The notes beneath the pieces were generated by a model. That model was not told the DNA's origin. It searched no databases and was given only the letters and a program-made list of their open reading frames with translations. DNA of 64,000 nucleotides from Tritrichomonas musculus (lineage: Eukaryota > Parabasalia > Tritrichomonadida > Tritrichomonadidae), in assembly GCA_039105265.1 (NCBI GenBank), contig JAPFFF010000008.1, positions 186,001 through 250,000 on the forward strand, read 5' to 3'. Below are positions 1 to 11,116 of this stretch, piece after piece (the first letter of the stretch is position 1; the number at the start of each line of letters is the position of its first letter). A program made the translations under genes and the position numbers.

Positions 1-1233
1 TTTGAATTGAAAAATAAATATTCACTCCATTCATTTATTCTCATAATTTTTCAGAGTATAAATGAGTGGAGTTAAATCAGTATAGAAAAACATAGAAATT
101 AGAAATTTTGTTTTATTCAATTTTTGAATGTTTTCTTATACCTTAAATTAATTAACTGATACTGCTCTCAATAACCTGATACCAGTTTTGAGAACACCAT
201 TCAATATTTCTGAACTTCATAAGTGAGAGTAACCCCTCAACCGCCGTAGAAATCTAGAATTGCAGATCGTAATTTTATACTATATGACTCATAGAACATT
301 AGCCCTCCCAATTTTGTAGAATCTACATGTATAAAATTGGCATGATCTGTTATCAAAAAGTTTTGGAAAATTGAATGAAATTACTATATTTTGTTAATTA
401 AATAATATATAAATCCTATTTTTTTCTTTTTTATTTATTTTATTTAATTTGCAACAAAGATAACCAAAAAATTTAAATTGAGAAGATTTTGAAAATTATA
501 TATATTCTTTTATTTTAAATATTATATTAATTTAATTAAATTTTGCAATTACAAATTAATATATTTAATAAATAACATAATAATAAACTATAAAAATATA
601 AATAAAATTTATTATATTAATAATATGTAAATATATTCATGTTTAATTATTTGAAAATAAAAAGAAAAGAAAAGAAATAAAAATTATACATTTCATCTTG
701 CTATTTAATATTGAAATTATTTTATATAAGCATTTTTGAATCTAAAAACTAATTATAAATATTATTATAAGAAAATAAAAATAATTATACTTTGTTATAA
801 GCATATGTAATATAATTATAAAAATATCAAAAACACTCAAAAATTCAATATGCTCTAAAAAATAAAAATATTTTTTTTTTAGAGAACAATGAATATTTTA
901 ATTAGATAATAATTAATTATATTTATATATAAATAACAAATATAATATACCTATAAAAATAATTTTATCCAATTATATTAGTTCATTAATGAAAAGGATT
1001 TCACTGTGGATGATCCACCTCTTAAATATATAAATTATCCAAAGTTTAAACATAGCTCATATTTAATTAAGAATGGCACAGCTTATTTAACTGAATAATA
1101 AAAAAAATGTGATATATAATATTATGATAAAATGACTTTTAAACTCTAATCTCTTTGTTTATTAATATACATAGATGAAGAAATAAAAAATATGAAAAGA
1201 AAAAATTGATTTCTTTTGAGAATCTTATTAAAT
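1..1233. other. AT-rich region without a recognisable gene
   Basis: No convincing coding region is visible. The stretch is extremely A+T rich, especially from about 400 to 990. A short open stretch at about 985-1098 on the plus strand (roughly 35 codons, ending in a double stop) reads like coding sequence and could be the tail of a dead gene, but it has no start and I do not recognise it. Confidence 0.6.
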
Positions 1234-2343
1234 CTAATGCCTATAATATACTTTACGAGGTGCAATATCATCATTTCTTTGTTGATTCCTCAAAGCTTGT
1301 TGCTGCTGCTGTTGTTGTTGTCTTTTCGATTCGTATTTTTCAAGGATTGATAACCTGGCCAATTGGCTAGGATCTAAGCAATTATTTATATTATGAAGAT
1401 ATTCGTTTGTCAACAAATCTTCAATAGGTAATCTTTTTTTCGGATTAAGTTGTAGCATTGAAAGTAAAAGGGGTTTGACTTTGATATATTCTGTTGGAAG
1501 TTCCGATGTCAAAAAAGAATCCAAGTTCCCTGTAGGCTGAACTTTTATCGACTTGAAAAGCTCAGTACTTTCAGAAAGTGATGTCCATCCTGGCCAATCC
1601 TCTTCTGTGGGATAACCACATATTGTGAATATCTGTTGAACTACGCATGCTTCATTTACGCTTTCGGTATTTTCTTTTCTAACCATTGGTGTATAAAAAA
1701 GAGGCCTTCGCTTAATCATTTCATAAAAGATACATCCTAAACTCCAGATATCGACTTCTGGGCCATAAACTGGTGCTTTAAAAAATAATTCAAGAGGACG
1801 ATAATAAATTGTAATAACAGTTGAAGTCATTGGCTTTTTCCTCTTTTTTCGTTCAATTGGTGATATTTGTTTGGCTAAACCAAAATCTGCTATTTCAATA
1901 ACATTTGATGCTTTAACAAGAATATTTTGTGGCTTCAGATCTCGATGAAAAATATTTCTTTGATGAAGAACGTATAATCCAAAAAGTAATTGACGCATAT
2001 ATGACTTGATTTGCTTTTCTGATAAAGGAGCTGTTTTTAATATATAATCAAGATCATATTCCGCATAATCAAAAATTAAGTAAACGTCAAGATTTCGATC
2101 TGTAATAACATCGATTAAGCGTACAATATTTGGATGTTGTACACTTTTCAAAAGTGCAATTTCTCGAATTGATGAATACGGAAATCCATCCCCAAACTGA
2201 CGCTTGATTTTTTTCATTGCAACCAAGTCTCTTGTAAGAATATTTCTTGCCTTATAAACCTCGCCATATGCTCCTTCACCAACTACAACGATTATTTCAT
2301 ACAAGTCTTTTAAAGGCGTAAGTTGTTTTTCCCATGAATTCAT
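1234..2343 (-). CDS. CDK8-like cyclin-dependent protein kinase (CMGC family)
   Basis: A serine/threonine kinase of 369 residues, counted from the second in-frame ATG. Visible landmarks are the glycine loop GEGAYG (about 22-27), the ATP lysine in AMKK (about 44), an SSIREIALLK helix in the PSTAIRE position (about 57-66), HRDLKPQN (133-140), DFG (153-155) and DIWSLG (198-203). The segment LIFDYAEYDLDYILK and the S-x-x-x-REIALLK helix resemble CDK8/CDK19, the Mediator kinase, more than cell-cycle CDKs; that assignment is inference. The activation segment ends in RPLE rather than the usual APE. The C-terminus has a glutamine run. I prefer the start at 2343 because the protein then begins about 20 residues before the glycine loop, as in the family; an ATG at 2403 would add 20 residues. 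TCA-type initiator-like sequences lie about 35-45 bp upstream of the preferred start. This is the only clear host gene in the window. Confidence 0.88.
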   Translation of the reverse strand: MNSWEKQLTPLKDLYEIIVVVGEGAYGEVYKARNILTRDLVAMKKIKRQFGDGFPYSSIREIALLKSVQHPNIVRLIDVITDRNLDVYLIFDYAEYDLDYILKTAPLSEKQIKSYMRQLLFGLYVLHQRNIFHRDLKPQNILVKASNVIEIADFGLAKQISPIERKKRKKPMTSTVITIYYRPLELFFKAPVYGPEVDIWSLGCIFYEMIKRRPLFYTPMVRKENTESVNEACVVQQIFTICGYPTEEDWPGWTSLSESTELFKSIKVQPTGNLDSFLTSELPTEYIKVKPLLLSMLQLNPKKRLPIEDLLTNEYLHNINNCLDPSQLARLSILEKYESKRQQQQQQQQALRNQQRNDDIAPRKVYYRH

Positions 2344-2601
2344 TTGTAAATTTTTTTGGATATTCGAAGGGATGATATGTGATATGAAATAGAAATATTT
2401 CATATCTTTACTTTTTACATCATTTTCAATAACGTAACTTTTTAACGTGCTTCATTACATCTTATGATGTAATTCTATAATTTAAGATTAAAAATAATTG
2501 TTTATTCATATATTAAAGATGGTCAATTGTTTTTCATTAACTCATGTTTTTATATTGATCAATTAAATTGTTTTTTCATAGATTAATATATCATAATATG
2601 T

Positions 2602-2920
2602 TTGCATCTTGTTGCTCTAGTTATCGTTTGCATCTCATTGATTTCATTTGTGTTTGCATCTCGTTGCTTTCATTTGTGTTTGCATCTTATTGCTTTCGTT
2701 TGTGGTGTTTCGTTTGCATTCATTATCATTTGTACATCGTTTGCATTCATTTGTGTTTGTACATCGTTTGCATTCATTTGTGTTTGTACATCGTTTGCAT
2801 TCATTTGTGTTTGCACATCGTTTGCATTCATTATCGTTTGTACATCATTGCCTTCATTCGTGTTTGTACATCATTTGCATTCGTTTGTGGTGTTTCGTTT
2901 GTGTTTAGCCCATTATTTAA
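2602..2920. repeat. 27-bp minisatellite
   Basis: Tandem, slightly diverged copies of a unit of about 27 bp, with core TTTGCATTCATTTGTGTTTG followed by TACATCG. They are best preserved from about 2720 to 2880. The unit length is a multiple of three, so several frames stay open; those frames are not genes. Confidence 0.85.
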
Positions 2921-3292
2921 CACAATTAAACAGGTTTTTTCAACTTTCCCCAAAAATAACACACATTTATAAGCTTTTCGTATATTTTTGCCTTTTGTGG
3001 TAGATTTCTGCCGTGTAGATTCTGGTAGTATATACCCCCTTTTGATTGGGTTATAAATCAATCTATATGTTCGACCATTACAACATTCATCTATTATATA
3101 CTCATCAATATTAAACGTTTCATCAGTGAACATTTTTATTTTTGTCTCTTCTTTCAATTTCTTCATTTGTTGACTCAATTTCTTATCATCTCGTTTCAAC
3201 AGAACACTCAATGGTTGAAAATAAATTAATTCGATTCGTTCGTATTCTTTTGGTATTGGTGTGTAATCGATTGGGTCAGTTAATCGTTTCAT
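2831..3292 (-). pseudogene. Fragment related to the C-terminal part of the NUMOD4/HNH protein family
   Basis: An open frame of 153 codons. The middle, around YIIDECCNGRTYRLIYNPIK, lines up by eye with YYYYDHVFYFYNGIKYRKLR near the end of the endonuclease at 23554-24252. Both are followed by a KRGY motif, and a STTKGK string recurs in both. The last 40 or so codons run into the 27-bp minisatellite, so the true gene end is lost or overwritten. It lies just downstream of the NUMOD4/HNH piece at 3383-3715 on the same strand, which suggests remains of one gene or of two tandem family members. Function on its own is unlikely. Confidence 0.45.
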
Positions 3293-3382
3293 TTATGATA
3301 TCAATAAATTATTTTTCATTCATTGTTATTGTTGGTGCGTTATCATTTATGATAGCAACACATGAAATCATCACCAATGAGC

Positions 3383-3715
3383 CTATTGTTTTTGTTTTCT
3401 ATATTTGTTTCTTTCGCTTAGCTGGATTGTGATATTCTCAAGATGTATATCAGTCATATCATCGTTTAACATAAATACTGGCTTTTTATTAGTGAATTCA
3501 GGTATAAATTGATTAGCAATTAATCTATGCATTCTGTGTTGATGTCCATCATATAGATAAACAATGATACCATCTCTTGATGTATATTTTTTATTAATTG
3601 GCTTCTTTGTGTGCTTATCTCTGATGCCATATGGATATTGGTTCATTATTTCATAACTATCTTCAAAATCTTTGAGTGGGATGTATTCGATGGCGGTTGG
3701 TGGTGAGGTTGTCAT
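3383..3715 (-). CDS. NUMOD4/HNH-type endonuclease, short form
   Basis: A protein of 110 residues. It starts with a NUMOD4-like block (YIPLKDFEDSYEIMNQYPYG, about residues 11-30). This is followed by an HNH-like segment with HRLIANQFIPE (about 63-73) and DIHLENITIQLSE near the end. Such proteins are homing-type DNA endonucleases associated with mobile elements. The P1 relative at 23554-24252 is about twice as long, so this copy looks shortened. The 30 bp upstream of the start closely match the upstream sequence of Polinton genes, for example at 19583-19612. That suggests the piece came from a Polinton or shares its expression signal. Confidence 0.55.
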   Translation of the reverse strand: MTTSPPTAIEYIPLKDFEDSYEIMNQYPYGIRDKHTKKPINKKYTSRDGIIVYLYDGHQHRMHRLIANQFIPEFTNKKPVFMLNDDMTDIHLENITIQLSERNKYRKQKQ

Positions 3716-3745
3716 TTATGTATTGATAAAAAATTAAAAAATAAA
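3716..3745 (-). promoter_or_regulatory. Polinton-type upstream motif
   Basis: Read on the minus strand, the start codon is preceded by a T-rich run, then TTTTTTATCAATACATAA directly before ATG. The same arrangement, T-run then ATCAATTAATAA, precedes the P1 gene at 19613. Related forms precede the genes at 19083 and 21401. It is probably a promoter or initiator with a near-leaderless start; this is inference from recurrence only. Confidence 0.45.
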
Positions 3746-4029
3746 AAATTTTGGTCAATTTTTGTCTCCCAAAAAACATTGCAAATTGTTTGTCATTTTG
3801 TCGTTTTCGTTATTAAAATCAACAAAAATGTAAGTTTCTAATAGGTCAGTGTGGTTTGTATAACCCACTGACATATCTAACTATTAATTAATCAATATAT
3901 ATAATAATTATTGCATTAAAGAAATTCTATGAATAATAAATAAAAAATACCAATATTTGAACAACTTTGTTTGAACACTTAAAAATGTCATTTTAATGAA
4001 GAAGATAATCTATTTAATTCCAACAAAAA

Positions 4030-5219
4030 CTATCAAGAACAGATTTATACAACATTAGATTTGATCTATAGCGACTCAATTAAGTGCCCATTGTCATCTA
4101 TTGGAAAGTTATTTGGTATTCAGAAAGGTGATATTGCCAACCATTTAAAAAGAAAATCTCAATTGAAATTAAATCACGGAAGGCCAAATACATTGACAGA
4201 AGAAAAGTTCAGAATTGTTTTGCAATATATTAAATACAGTCACGAAGCTAATGATTACCTAGAAATAGATGAAATAGCTGATATTATATATTCATCATTT
4301 AATATTTCAATTCAGTATGATACGTTTTATCCGCTAATTATGCATTCAAATTTACAAAAATAGTAGATGCTTCAATTATGGAGTCCGTAAGAGCAGAGGT
4401 TCCTTTAGAAACCATTCAAACGCATTATACAAAACTTCGCGCAGTTCTCGAAGCTAATCTAATTCCTTCAGAGTTTATTTTTAACATCGATGAGTGAGGA
4501 TTCATTGATTTTATTGATATGAAAAAAAGGAATGTTGTAGTACTAAGTGTAAATAGATCAACGAAGAGAGTAACAATGCTGGGAGGAATCGCTCTTGATG
4601 GAACAAAATTAAGACCATTATTAATCTTACCAAATAAAAGAATAGATAAATATTTATTACAAAACGGTCATGGCGGAAGAAATGCCCTTTATTGTTATCA
4701 GGAAAACGGCTTTATAAACTCAACAATTTTTGATTTTTGGGCGAAGTCCATTTTTTTACCTGAAATTCAACGAAGACGCGAAAAAACTGGTTATACAGGA
4801 TTGATCTTATTACTTCTTGATGGCTGTAGCTCGCATTTTTCTGATTTTTTTTTTAGACGAAGAATCATGGAATTTACATTTTTCAAGAACCTCTTGGATC
4901 CCCAGATCAAGTGCTTGCACTTGATCTGGGGATTTTTGGAATTCAGAAGCACTTTAAATCGAGAATTAGAGTTCATGGACAATTTTCAGATCAATCACGA
5001 AATATAATTCAAATTGTTAACTCATGGATTCAAGCTGCTACACCGGATAAAATTGCTTCTGCATTTTATCAAGCAGGAATCTATGTTAAAGAGCTTTCAG
5101 ATGGTTCTTCAATTACTATGGCTGATATCGATAAAGAAAGAGCTGTAAGGGGAATGGACCATTCTCACGGCACAAATGAATTCTTTGGTAGGAAAACAGT
5201 TAATATAGAACATTTTTAA
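4030..5219 (+). pseudogene. Decayed pogo-like transposase (copy A)
   Basis: Remains of a DDE transposase of the Tc1/mariner superfamily, homologous to the better copy at 5629-7092. Recognisable parts in order are an N-terminal helix-turn-helix region with a GRPNTLTEEKF segment, the first catalytic block FNIDE (just before 4495), LLLLDGCSSH with the second aspartate (about 4805-4835), and ALDLGIFGIQKHF with the third (about 4915-4955). As a plain DNA transposon it is clearly dead: the frame shifts near 4362, a TGA follows FNIDE, and another shift lies in the T-run near 4850. No ATG opens the first segment. I could not find TIRs for this copy. Confidence 0.7.
4898..4933. repeat. Perfect 17-bp hairpin over the third catalytic Asp codon (copy A)
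   Basis: Positions 4898-4914 and 4917-4933 are exact reverse complements, separated by TT. The palindrome lies inside the transposase reading frame over the codons for DQVLALDLG, which include the last catalytic aspartate. A matching stem exists at the same codons in copy B (6015-6055). Confidence 0.8.
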
Positions 5220-5330
5220 GCGAGAATAAAAGGTTTGATTATAATTCAATATCTTTTCATTTTTTTATTTTATATTTTAAATATGATTTTTTATTTTAAA
5301 TTAATATTCTAATTTAAATTACAAGAACGT

Positions 5331-5359
5331 CCACTTTTTGAGCTTCGCTCAAAAAGTGG
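5331..5359. repeat. Perfect hairpin with 13-bp arms and TTC loop
   Basis: Positions 5331-5343 and 5347-5359 are exact reverse complements around a TTC loop. It ends two bases before the TA target duplication of the pogo-like element B. It may be part of the older sequence into which element B inserted, or the end of copy A. Hairpins with TTC or TTCG loops recur at 22754 onward, 22660 and about 41270. Confidence 0.75.
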
Positions 5360-5628
5360 CCTATAGTAACGGGGGAAAATGGGGTGACGCATTCAAAAAA
5401 TTGAAAATATACAGAAAAAATTCTAAAAATTCTCTCAAAATACAAATTGAGAAAAAAAATGTCTATAAAATTGAAGGAAAAAATAAAAATATTGGCAGAA
5501 AAATAAATTTTTTAGCATTAAAAATCTGGGTTAAAAAAAGTTTTTTTGAATAAAAAATAGCAATTTCAAGTAAAAAAAATCATTTTTTTAAATTTTTTTT
5601 TATTAAAATATAAGCATTTCTAACTTCT

Positions 5629-7092
5629 TTATGAATTATTCCTTAAGTTTTGGAAGCGTTGTAATGGAAGTCGTGTATTTTGCTGATTATTATTTGGTTG
5701 ATTATAATGATTATAAATCAGTTGTTGATTTGATGTCAAATATTGATGATTTTCAATTAATCCTTGAATGTATTCAATTTGATAGCTCCAGATATGCGTA
5801 CAACTTGTAATGTCGAAACGAGTAAATTGATTGATTTCATTATTATAACCAATTGAATAATCAGTAACGATTCCAGCTGAATTGAAAGCTTTAATGCAAT
5901 TTTGTGCAATCGATGCTTGTGAAAGTGTACTTTGAATTTTTAAAATTTGATTGCTTTGATAAGATAAAAGTGGATCAATTCGAAAATTACTTTCAAACCG
6001 TCTAACAATTCCAAACACACCTAGATCAAGTAGTTGCACTTGATCTGAGGTGTGTGGTGGAATAAAGTGTAAAATTAAATTATCATCGTCTTAATTAATA
6101 TCGTCAAAAGTACAATGGCGAGCGAGATATCCATCCATTATTATGACAGATGGTCCAAAATAACCATATTTTAAACGTAATTCTCTTAAATTAGGTATAA
6201 ATTCTGTAGTGAGCCAATGCTTAAATGAGTTTGTATTAATGTAACCTGATGCCGTATTAACTATTTGGACGCTATCTTTAGGAATTTTTTTATATATTTC
6301 GGCATCAACCGTAGTTCTTGTTACTGTGATTTGTGGCTTGGCGAAAAGACCACATGGTGAGATGCAAGCCAAGCATGATGCTCTCTTTCCTGTTCTGCTT
6401 ACTGGACATTGAGCTGTTGATCGTAGATAATTTGCTGGTACCAAAACTGTTTTTTCTCTGGCATCTGCATAATCTTGCTGTCCAAATTCATCAAGATTGA
6501 AAACAAATGGAATCGGGAGACCGTTTATCTTATTTTTAAGTTCTTCTAAGTTTTGTTCCAATTCACATAAAGAAGCATTAAGTCGAGATATATCCATTGA
6601 TATTCCTGTGCAAGTTTTAATTTTATCTGCTAGTTTTTTATGTATTTTTTTCCTTAATGTATCTAATTTTACAATTTTTTTCAATTTAATTCTTACGAAA
6701 TCAAAAATTTCCAAAAATGTTGGATAAATTGGATATGGCTGATGGCTATGAAGTCTTGTTATTTCACTTGATATTTCAGCCATATCCTGTTCAGTTAATT
6801 TTTCAGGACGTCCAACATTTTGAGGGACCCTTAAAAATTTTTTGTGCTGATTTTGGATAGATTGTTTTGAAGTATGTGGAAACAACTGCGCAATTCTTTC
6901 ATATGATACATGAATAAGGTCATTTCTTAAATATTGACATAGTATCCCAACTTGGTCCTTGAAAGAATTTGCATTTATAAATTGTGGATGCATTTTTGCC
7001 ACACGAAATGCATCTCTTTCGTCATCTGTCCCAAGCAAATCACGAGCTAATGCTTTGGGAGTCTTTTGTGGTGTTCCTTTTGGATCGGCCAT
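5629..7092 (-). pseudogene. Pogo-like DDE transposase (copy B), nearly whole
   Basis: A cut-and-paste transposase of about 487 codons, starting MADPKGTPQK at 7092. Residues 1-150 hold DNA-binding helices with a GRPEKLTEQDM segment. FNLDEFG carries the first catalytic aspartate (about residue 199), VIIMDGYLARH the second (about 320), and LLDLGVFG the third. The last spacing is about 35 residues by my count. A PPHTSDQ string before the third motif matches the pogo/Tigger pattern. One in-frame TAA at 6091-6093 interrupts an otherwise continuous frame, so this copy would need read-through or is recently dead. The tail is rich in N and Q. Confidence 0.8.
6015..6055. repeat. Conserved coding hairpin over the third catalytic Asp codon (copy B)
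   Basis: Positions 6015-6031 pair with 6038-6055 with a single bulged base. The stem covers the codons for the HTSDQVQLLDLG segment. The bases differ from copy A but the stem falls at the same codons. Confidence 0.65.
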
Positions 7093-7293
7093 TAAAATTT
7101 AAAAATGAAATGATTCATTCAAAAAATGAAAGAATATTTTAAAAAAAATTCAATTACGTCATCCATTTTCTCTTTTTAATTGATTTTTTGAATATATGAA
7201 ACTCATTATTTTCAGTTTTTGAAAGAAAATAATTAAATTTTTGAATGCGTCACCCCATTTTTCTTCCGTCAACTATTTAATCCCGTTACTATA

Positions 7294-8655
7294 TGTGAAA
7301 TAATTTTTTTAAAAAAAATATTTTGAATGATTAAATTAATATAAACTAAAAGAAAAATAATAATTAATAAAAAAATATTTTTTATTCATTATCTGCTAGT
7401 TGTTCTTCTGATACCTGATTATAAGAAAATTGAAAATGCTGCTGTAGTCCGTTCAAGTGGAGCTGCAACAGCATCTATATATTGGGAAGCTGTAGATGTT
7501 TATATAATTATATTGCGATCACTTATTCAATAATTGAATATAATTTTTAAAATTATGATCATTTTATGAAAAGTACTCCAAAATATGAGATGAAAATATT
7601 TTTTTATTTGGTAAATTTTGAATGATTAAATAGACTCTACTTTGAATAAGATAATTCTATCACTTTTTAAGTGGTATATGACCATATAACTATTTAAAAA
7701 GAAAACTTTGAACATTTTACAAATTTTAATTTGAGCTTATATAATATATAGAAACAAAAATAAAACTTATATATTCAAAATTATCAAAGAAAAATTTGTT
7801 CCTTCAGCCAAAAAATTTCAAAGGATAAAAATTTGGAATTGTTTTTGCTTTTTCTCAAAATTGAAACAAAATAAAGTATAAAATATTAGTAAAATATAAT
7901 TATGAGTCTAAAAATATAAATATAATAGAGTGCTGCGAAATAGCGTTTTGCTTTTCAAAAAAACTAAAGAGAATAAATGTTTCTCAAATTGTAAAATAAA
8001 TGCTAAAAATTCCGATTAAATACATGTTTTTTTAAATAAAAAGAATTTTGGAAAAAATATGTTTTAAAAAAATAATTTTATATAATTTGAAAAAAAAAAA
8101 ATTAAAAAAAAAAAAAATTTTTTTATAGAAAATATTGTTTTGATTATAATTATACAGTTTTAATAAACCTTTCAAATTGTTTAAAAAAATTTTTAACAGA
8201 AAGTTTTTTGTTTTGCTAAATTATAATGGCTAAAACTAATTTTATTTTTTAATTAATATCAATTAAAATAAGAAATATGTTTGTAATGTTTATTTATACT
8301 ATAAAAGTGTAATGTAAGAATAGATTTGAAAAACTTTTGTTCAAGAATTGTATCATCATTCGACCGAAACTTGAAAAAAAAAAATCATTGTTCTCTTCTG
8401 TCACAAAACCAGCATCCATTAGATTTACTAGTAAAACTAGCATCCATTACTAGTAAATCAAATAAAAAATGGAGTAAAATGTTAAGCTTTTTTTTTTAAT
8501 TGAAAACTTTTGATCAGCATTTTCATATCAAATGTCTTATATCGATTTGTAAAATATCTTTTTGTTTTCAATAAAAAACATTTAAGCAAAATTTAATATT
8601 TTTTTGAAAAATACCTAATGGGTTTGCCAAAAATTTATTTTTTTGCGAAAAAAAA
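7294..8655. other. AT-rich spacer with a small coding-like remnant and a hairpin
   Basis: No whole gene is seen. At about 7436-7533 on the plus strand a short open stretch, containing SSGAATASIYWEAVDVY, ends in a stop and looks like the tail of a lost gene of unknown type. At about 8422-8460 the sequence GATTTACTAGTA recurs inverted around a 14-bp spacer, and AGCATCCATTA is directly repeated across it. The rest is homopolymer-rich A/T sequence. Confidence 0.5.
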
Positions 8656-8659
8656 CCTT

Positions 8660-11110
8660 TTCGAAAAGAGATAACATTATCGGATATATCGACGATATTA
8701 GAGATAACATTATCGGATATATGAACGAATACATTAACACTTACATTATCGACAATATTAACGAATATATTATCGGATATATGAACGAATACATTAACAC
8801 TTACGTTATCGACGATATTAACCAATACCAACTTTACCGACTTTTATCGAGTTTCACATGCGAATCCAATACTGGAGAATCTAGTTTTGGTATCGTCGAT
8901 TAATATCTGTGAATGTGTGTGTGTGTGTGTGTGTGTGTGTGATGAGAAGATATCGAGTGACTTGTTATTAATCGAATCTGATGCGGATATAGATGATCCA
9001 TTATCGATTGAAACCGTATAGTTGGATCCGTTCATGGTTTATCGTTAATGATTCGTTAAGAGATGATCACAGACGCTTCGTTATCGATCAGAATCACTCA
9101 TGAATCACTCCCAAAGTTAGACAGTTAGATCTAATTAGATATCTAACAGCAAATCTAACTATACGAATTTGATCCAAAAATAAGCTGTTTTCAGTCGAAT
9201 CTGATGCGAATATAGATGATCCGATATCGATGCTGTTATCGTCCAACTGTTAGTGGTCGATTGTTGACGAATGAGTTGATATGTTGATGATGTACTCGGC
9301 TAGATATATCCGCATATGATGTGTTCGATAAGATAAATCCGCATGTGATGTATCCGTATAAAATGTATCCGCATATGATGTACTCGATAATGTGTACTCG
9401 ACCAGATATATTCGATAAGATGTATCCGATAAGATGTATCTGTATATGACGTATCCGATGATGTGTACTCGACAAGATGTGATCGATAATAATGTAATCG
9501 ATAATGATGTGATCGATAAGTTATATACGCATATGATGTATTCGTTAAGATGTAATCGACAATATGTATCCGCATAAGATGTATCCGCATATGATGTGTT
9601 CGATAATGATGTACTCGATATGTTGTGATCGATAAGATATGTCCGCATATGTTGCATCTGTATATGATGAACCATCCAATTATACTCATCATCGATCAAA
9701 AATAGATGGATCGTATATGGTTCGTCGTTAAGAGATGAATCGTTATATAATGGTCGAAATGGATCAAAAACATATCAAATATGGATCAAATTCGTATAGT
9801 TAGAATTGTAAGTACATATATAGTTAGATCTAACTCATTAACCAACGAAGTGATTCATGAGTGTTTCTGATCGATTATGAGTGATTGTGACCGATTAATG
9901 ATATATCCGCATATGATGTGTCTGTATATGACGTATCCGATGATGTGTACTCGACAATATGTATCCGCATAAGATGTAATTGATAAGATGTGATCGATAA
10001 TATATATTCACATGTGATGATGTAATCGATAAGATATGTCCGCATATGTTGCATCTGTATATGATGTACTCGAATAAGTTGGATCCGCATATGATGTAAT
10101 CGATAAGATGTAATCGCATATGATGTAATCGATAAGTTATATACGCATGTGTTGTACTCGAATAAGTTGTATCCGCATATGATGTAATCGAATAAGTTGC
10201 ATCTGTATATGATGTGATCGATAAGATGTGATAGATATGATGTATCCGCATGTGATGATGTACTCACATATGATATGATCGATAAGTTATATCCGCATAT
10301 GATGTATCCACATGTGATGTATCCGCATATGTTGTATCTGTATATGATGTATCCGCATATGATATATCCGCATATGTTGTATTCGTATATGGTGCATCTG
10401 TATATGACGTATCCGTATATAGTTCGTTGTTAAGAGATGAATCGTTATATAATGGTCGAAATGTATCGAAATCGTATCAAAATCGTATCAAAATCGCTTG
10501 GTTACTAAACATGGTACATATCGTGTTAGAGTTAACCCACTAACCAATGAAGTGATTCATGAGTGATTCTGATCGATTTCGATAAGATGTATCCGATGAT
10601 GTATCCGCATATGATGTATCCGCATATGATGTATCCGCATATGATGTATCCGCATGTGATGATGTACTCGTCGTGATGTAACCGCATGTGTTGTATTCGT
10701 TAATGTGTATCCGCATATTATATATCCGCTTATGTTGTATCCGCATATGATGTATCTGTATATGATATATCCGATGATGTATCCGCATGTGATGATGTAT
10801 CCGCATATGATGCATCCGCATATGTTGTATCTGTATATGATATATCCGATGATGTATCCGCATATGTTGTATCTGTATATGATGTATCCGATGATGTATC
10901 TGTATATGATGTAGCTGTATATGATGTATCCGCATATGTTGTGATCGATAATGATGTATTTGTTTATGTTGTATCCGCATATGATGTATCCGATGATGTG
11001 TACTCTATAAGATGTATCTGTATATGTTGTATCTGTATATGATGAACCATCCACTTATATTTGTATTCGATTCGACTGTTACCGATCAAAAATAGATATG
11101 TTACCAATGG
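8660..11110. repeat. Satellite-like field with 15-bp units in higher-order blocks
   Basis: It opens with two copies of a unit of about 63 bp (8708-8822, containing GAACGAATACATTAACACTT) and a TG dinucleotide run (about 8914-8942). It then alternates tandem arrays of a 15-bp unit, GATGTATCCGCATAT and variants (about 9300-9670, 9900-10420, 10580-11050), with less repetitive spacers of about 200 bp (about 9000-9240, 9690-9900, 10420-10580). The spacers share strings such as AAGTGATTCATGAGTG and AAGAGATGAATCGTTATATA. A spacer block beginning GGATCCGTTCA (about 9022) recurs at about 40317 on the far side of P1. This indicates that the field is the left flank of element X. Long open frames here exist only because the unit length is a multiple of three. 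Confidence 0.85.
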
Positions 11111-11116
11111 AGTGAT

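Larger units (their letters stand above)
5364..7291 (-). mobile_element. Pogo-like DNA transposon (copy B), 1928 bp
   Basis: The left end starts TAGTAACGGG and the right end is its inverse, CCCGTTACTA. Both ends share an inner inverted block, AATGGGGTGACGCATTCAAA; the left end is about 20 bp shorter between the two blocks. A TA dinucleotide lies directly outside each end (5362-5363 and 7292-7293), the target duplication typical of the Tc1/mariner superfamily. The single transposase gene at 5629-7092 fills the interior. Good end preservation suggests a fairly young insertion. Confidence 0.85.

Noticed and set aside
2568-2972. Three overlapping plus-strand frames rich in F, C and H
   Set aside because: They come from the 27-bp minisatellite, again a multiple of three.
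9236-11054. Several long open frames in the satellite, coding HADTSY- or YPHM-type repeats
   Set aside because: The repeat unit is 15 bp, so all frames remain open on both strands. There is no start context or unique sequence; these are artefacts of the repeat.
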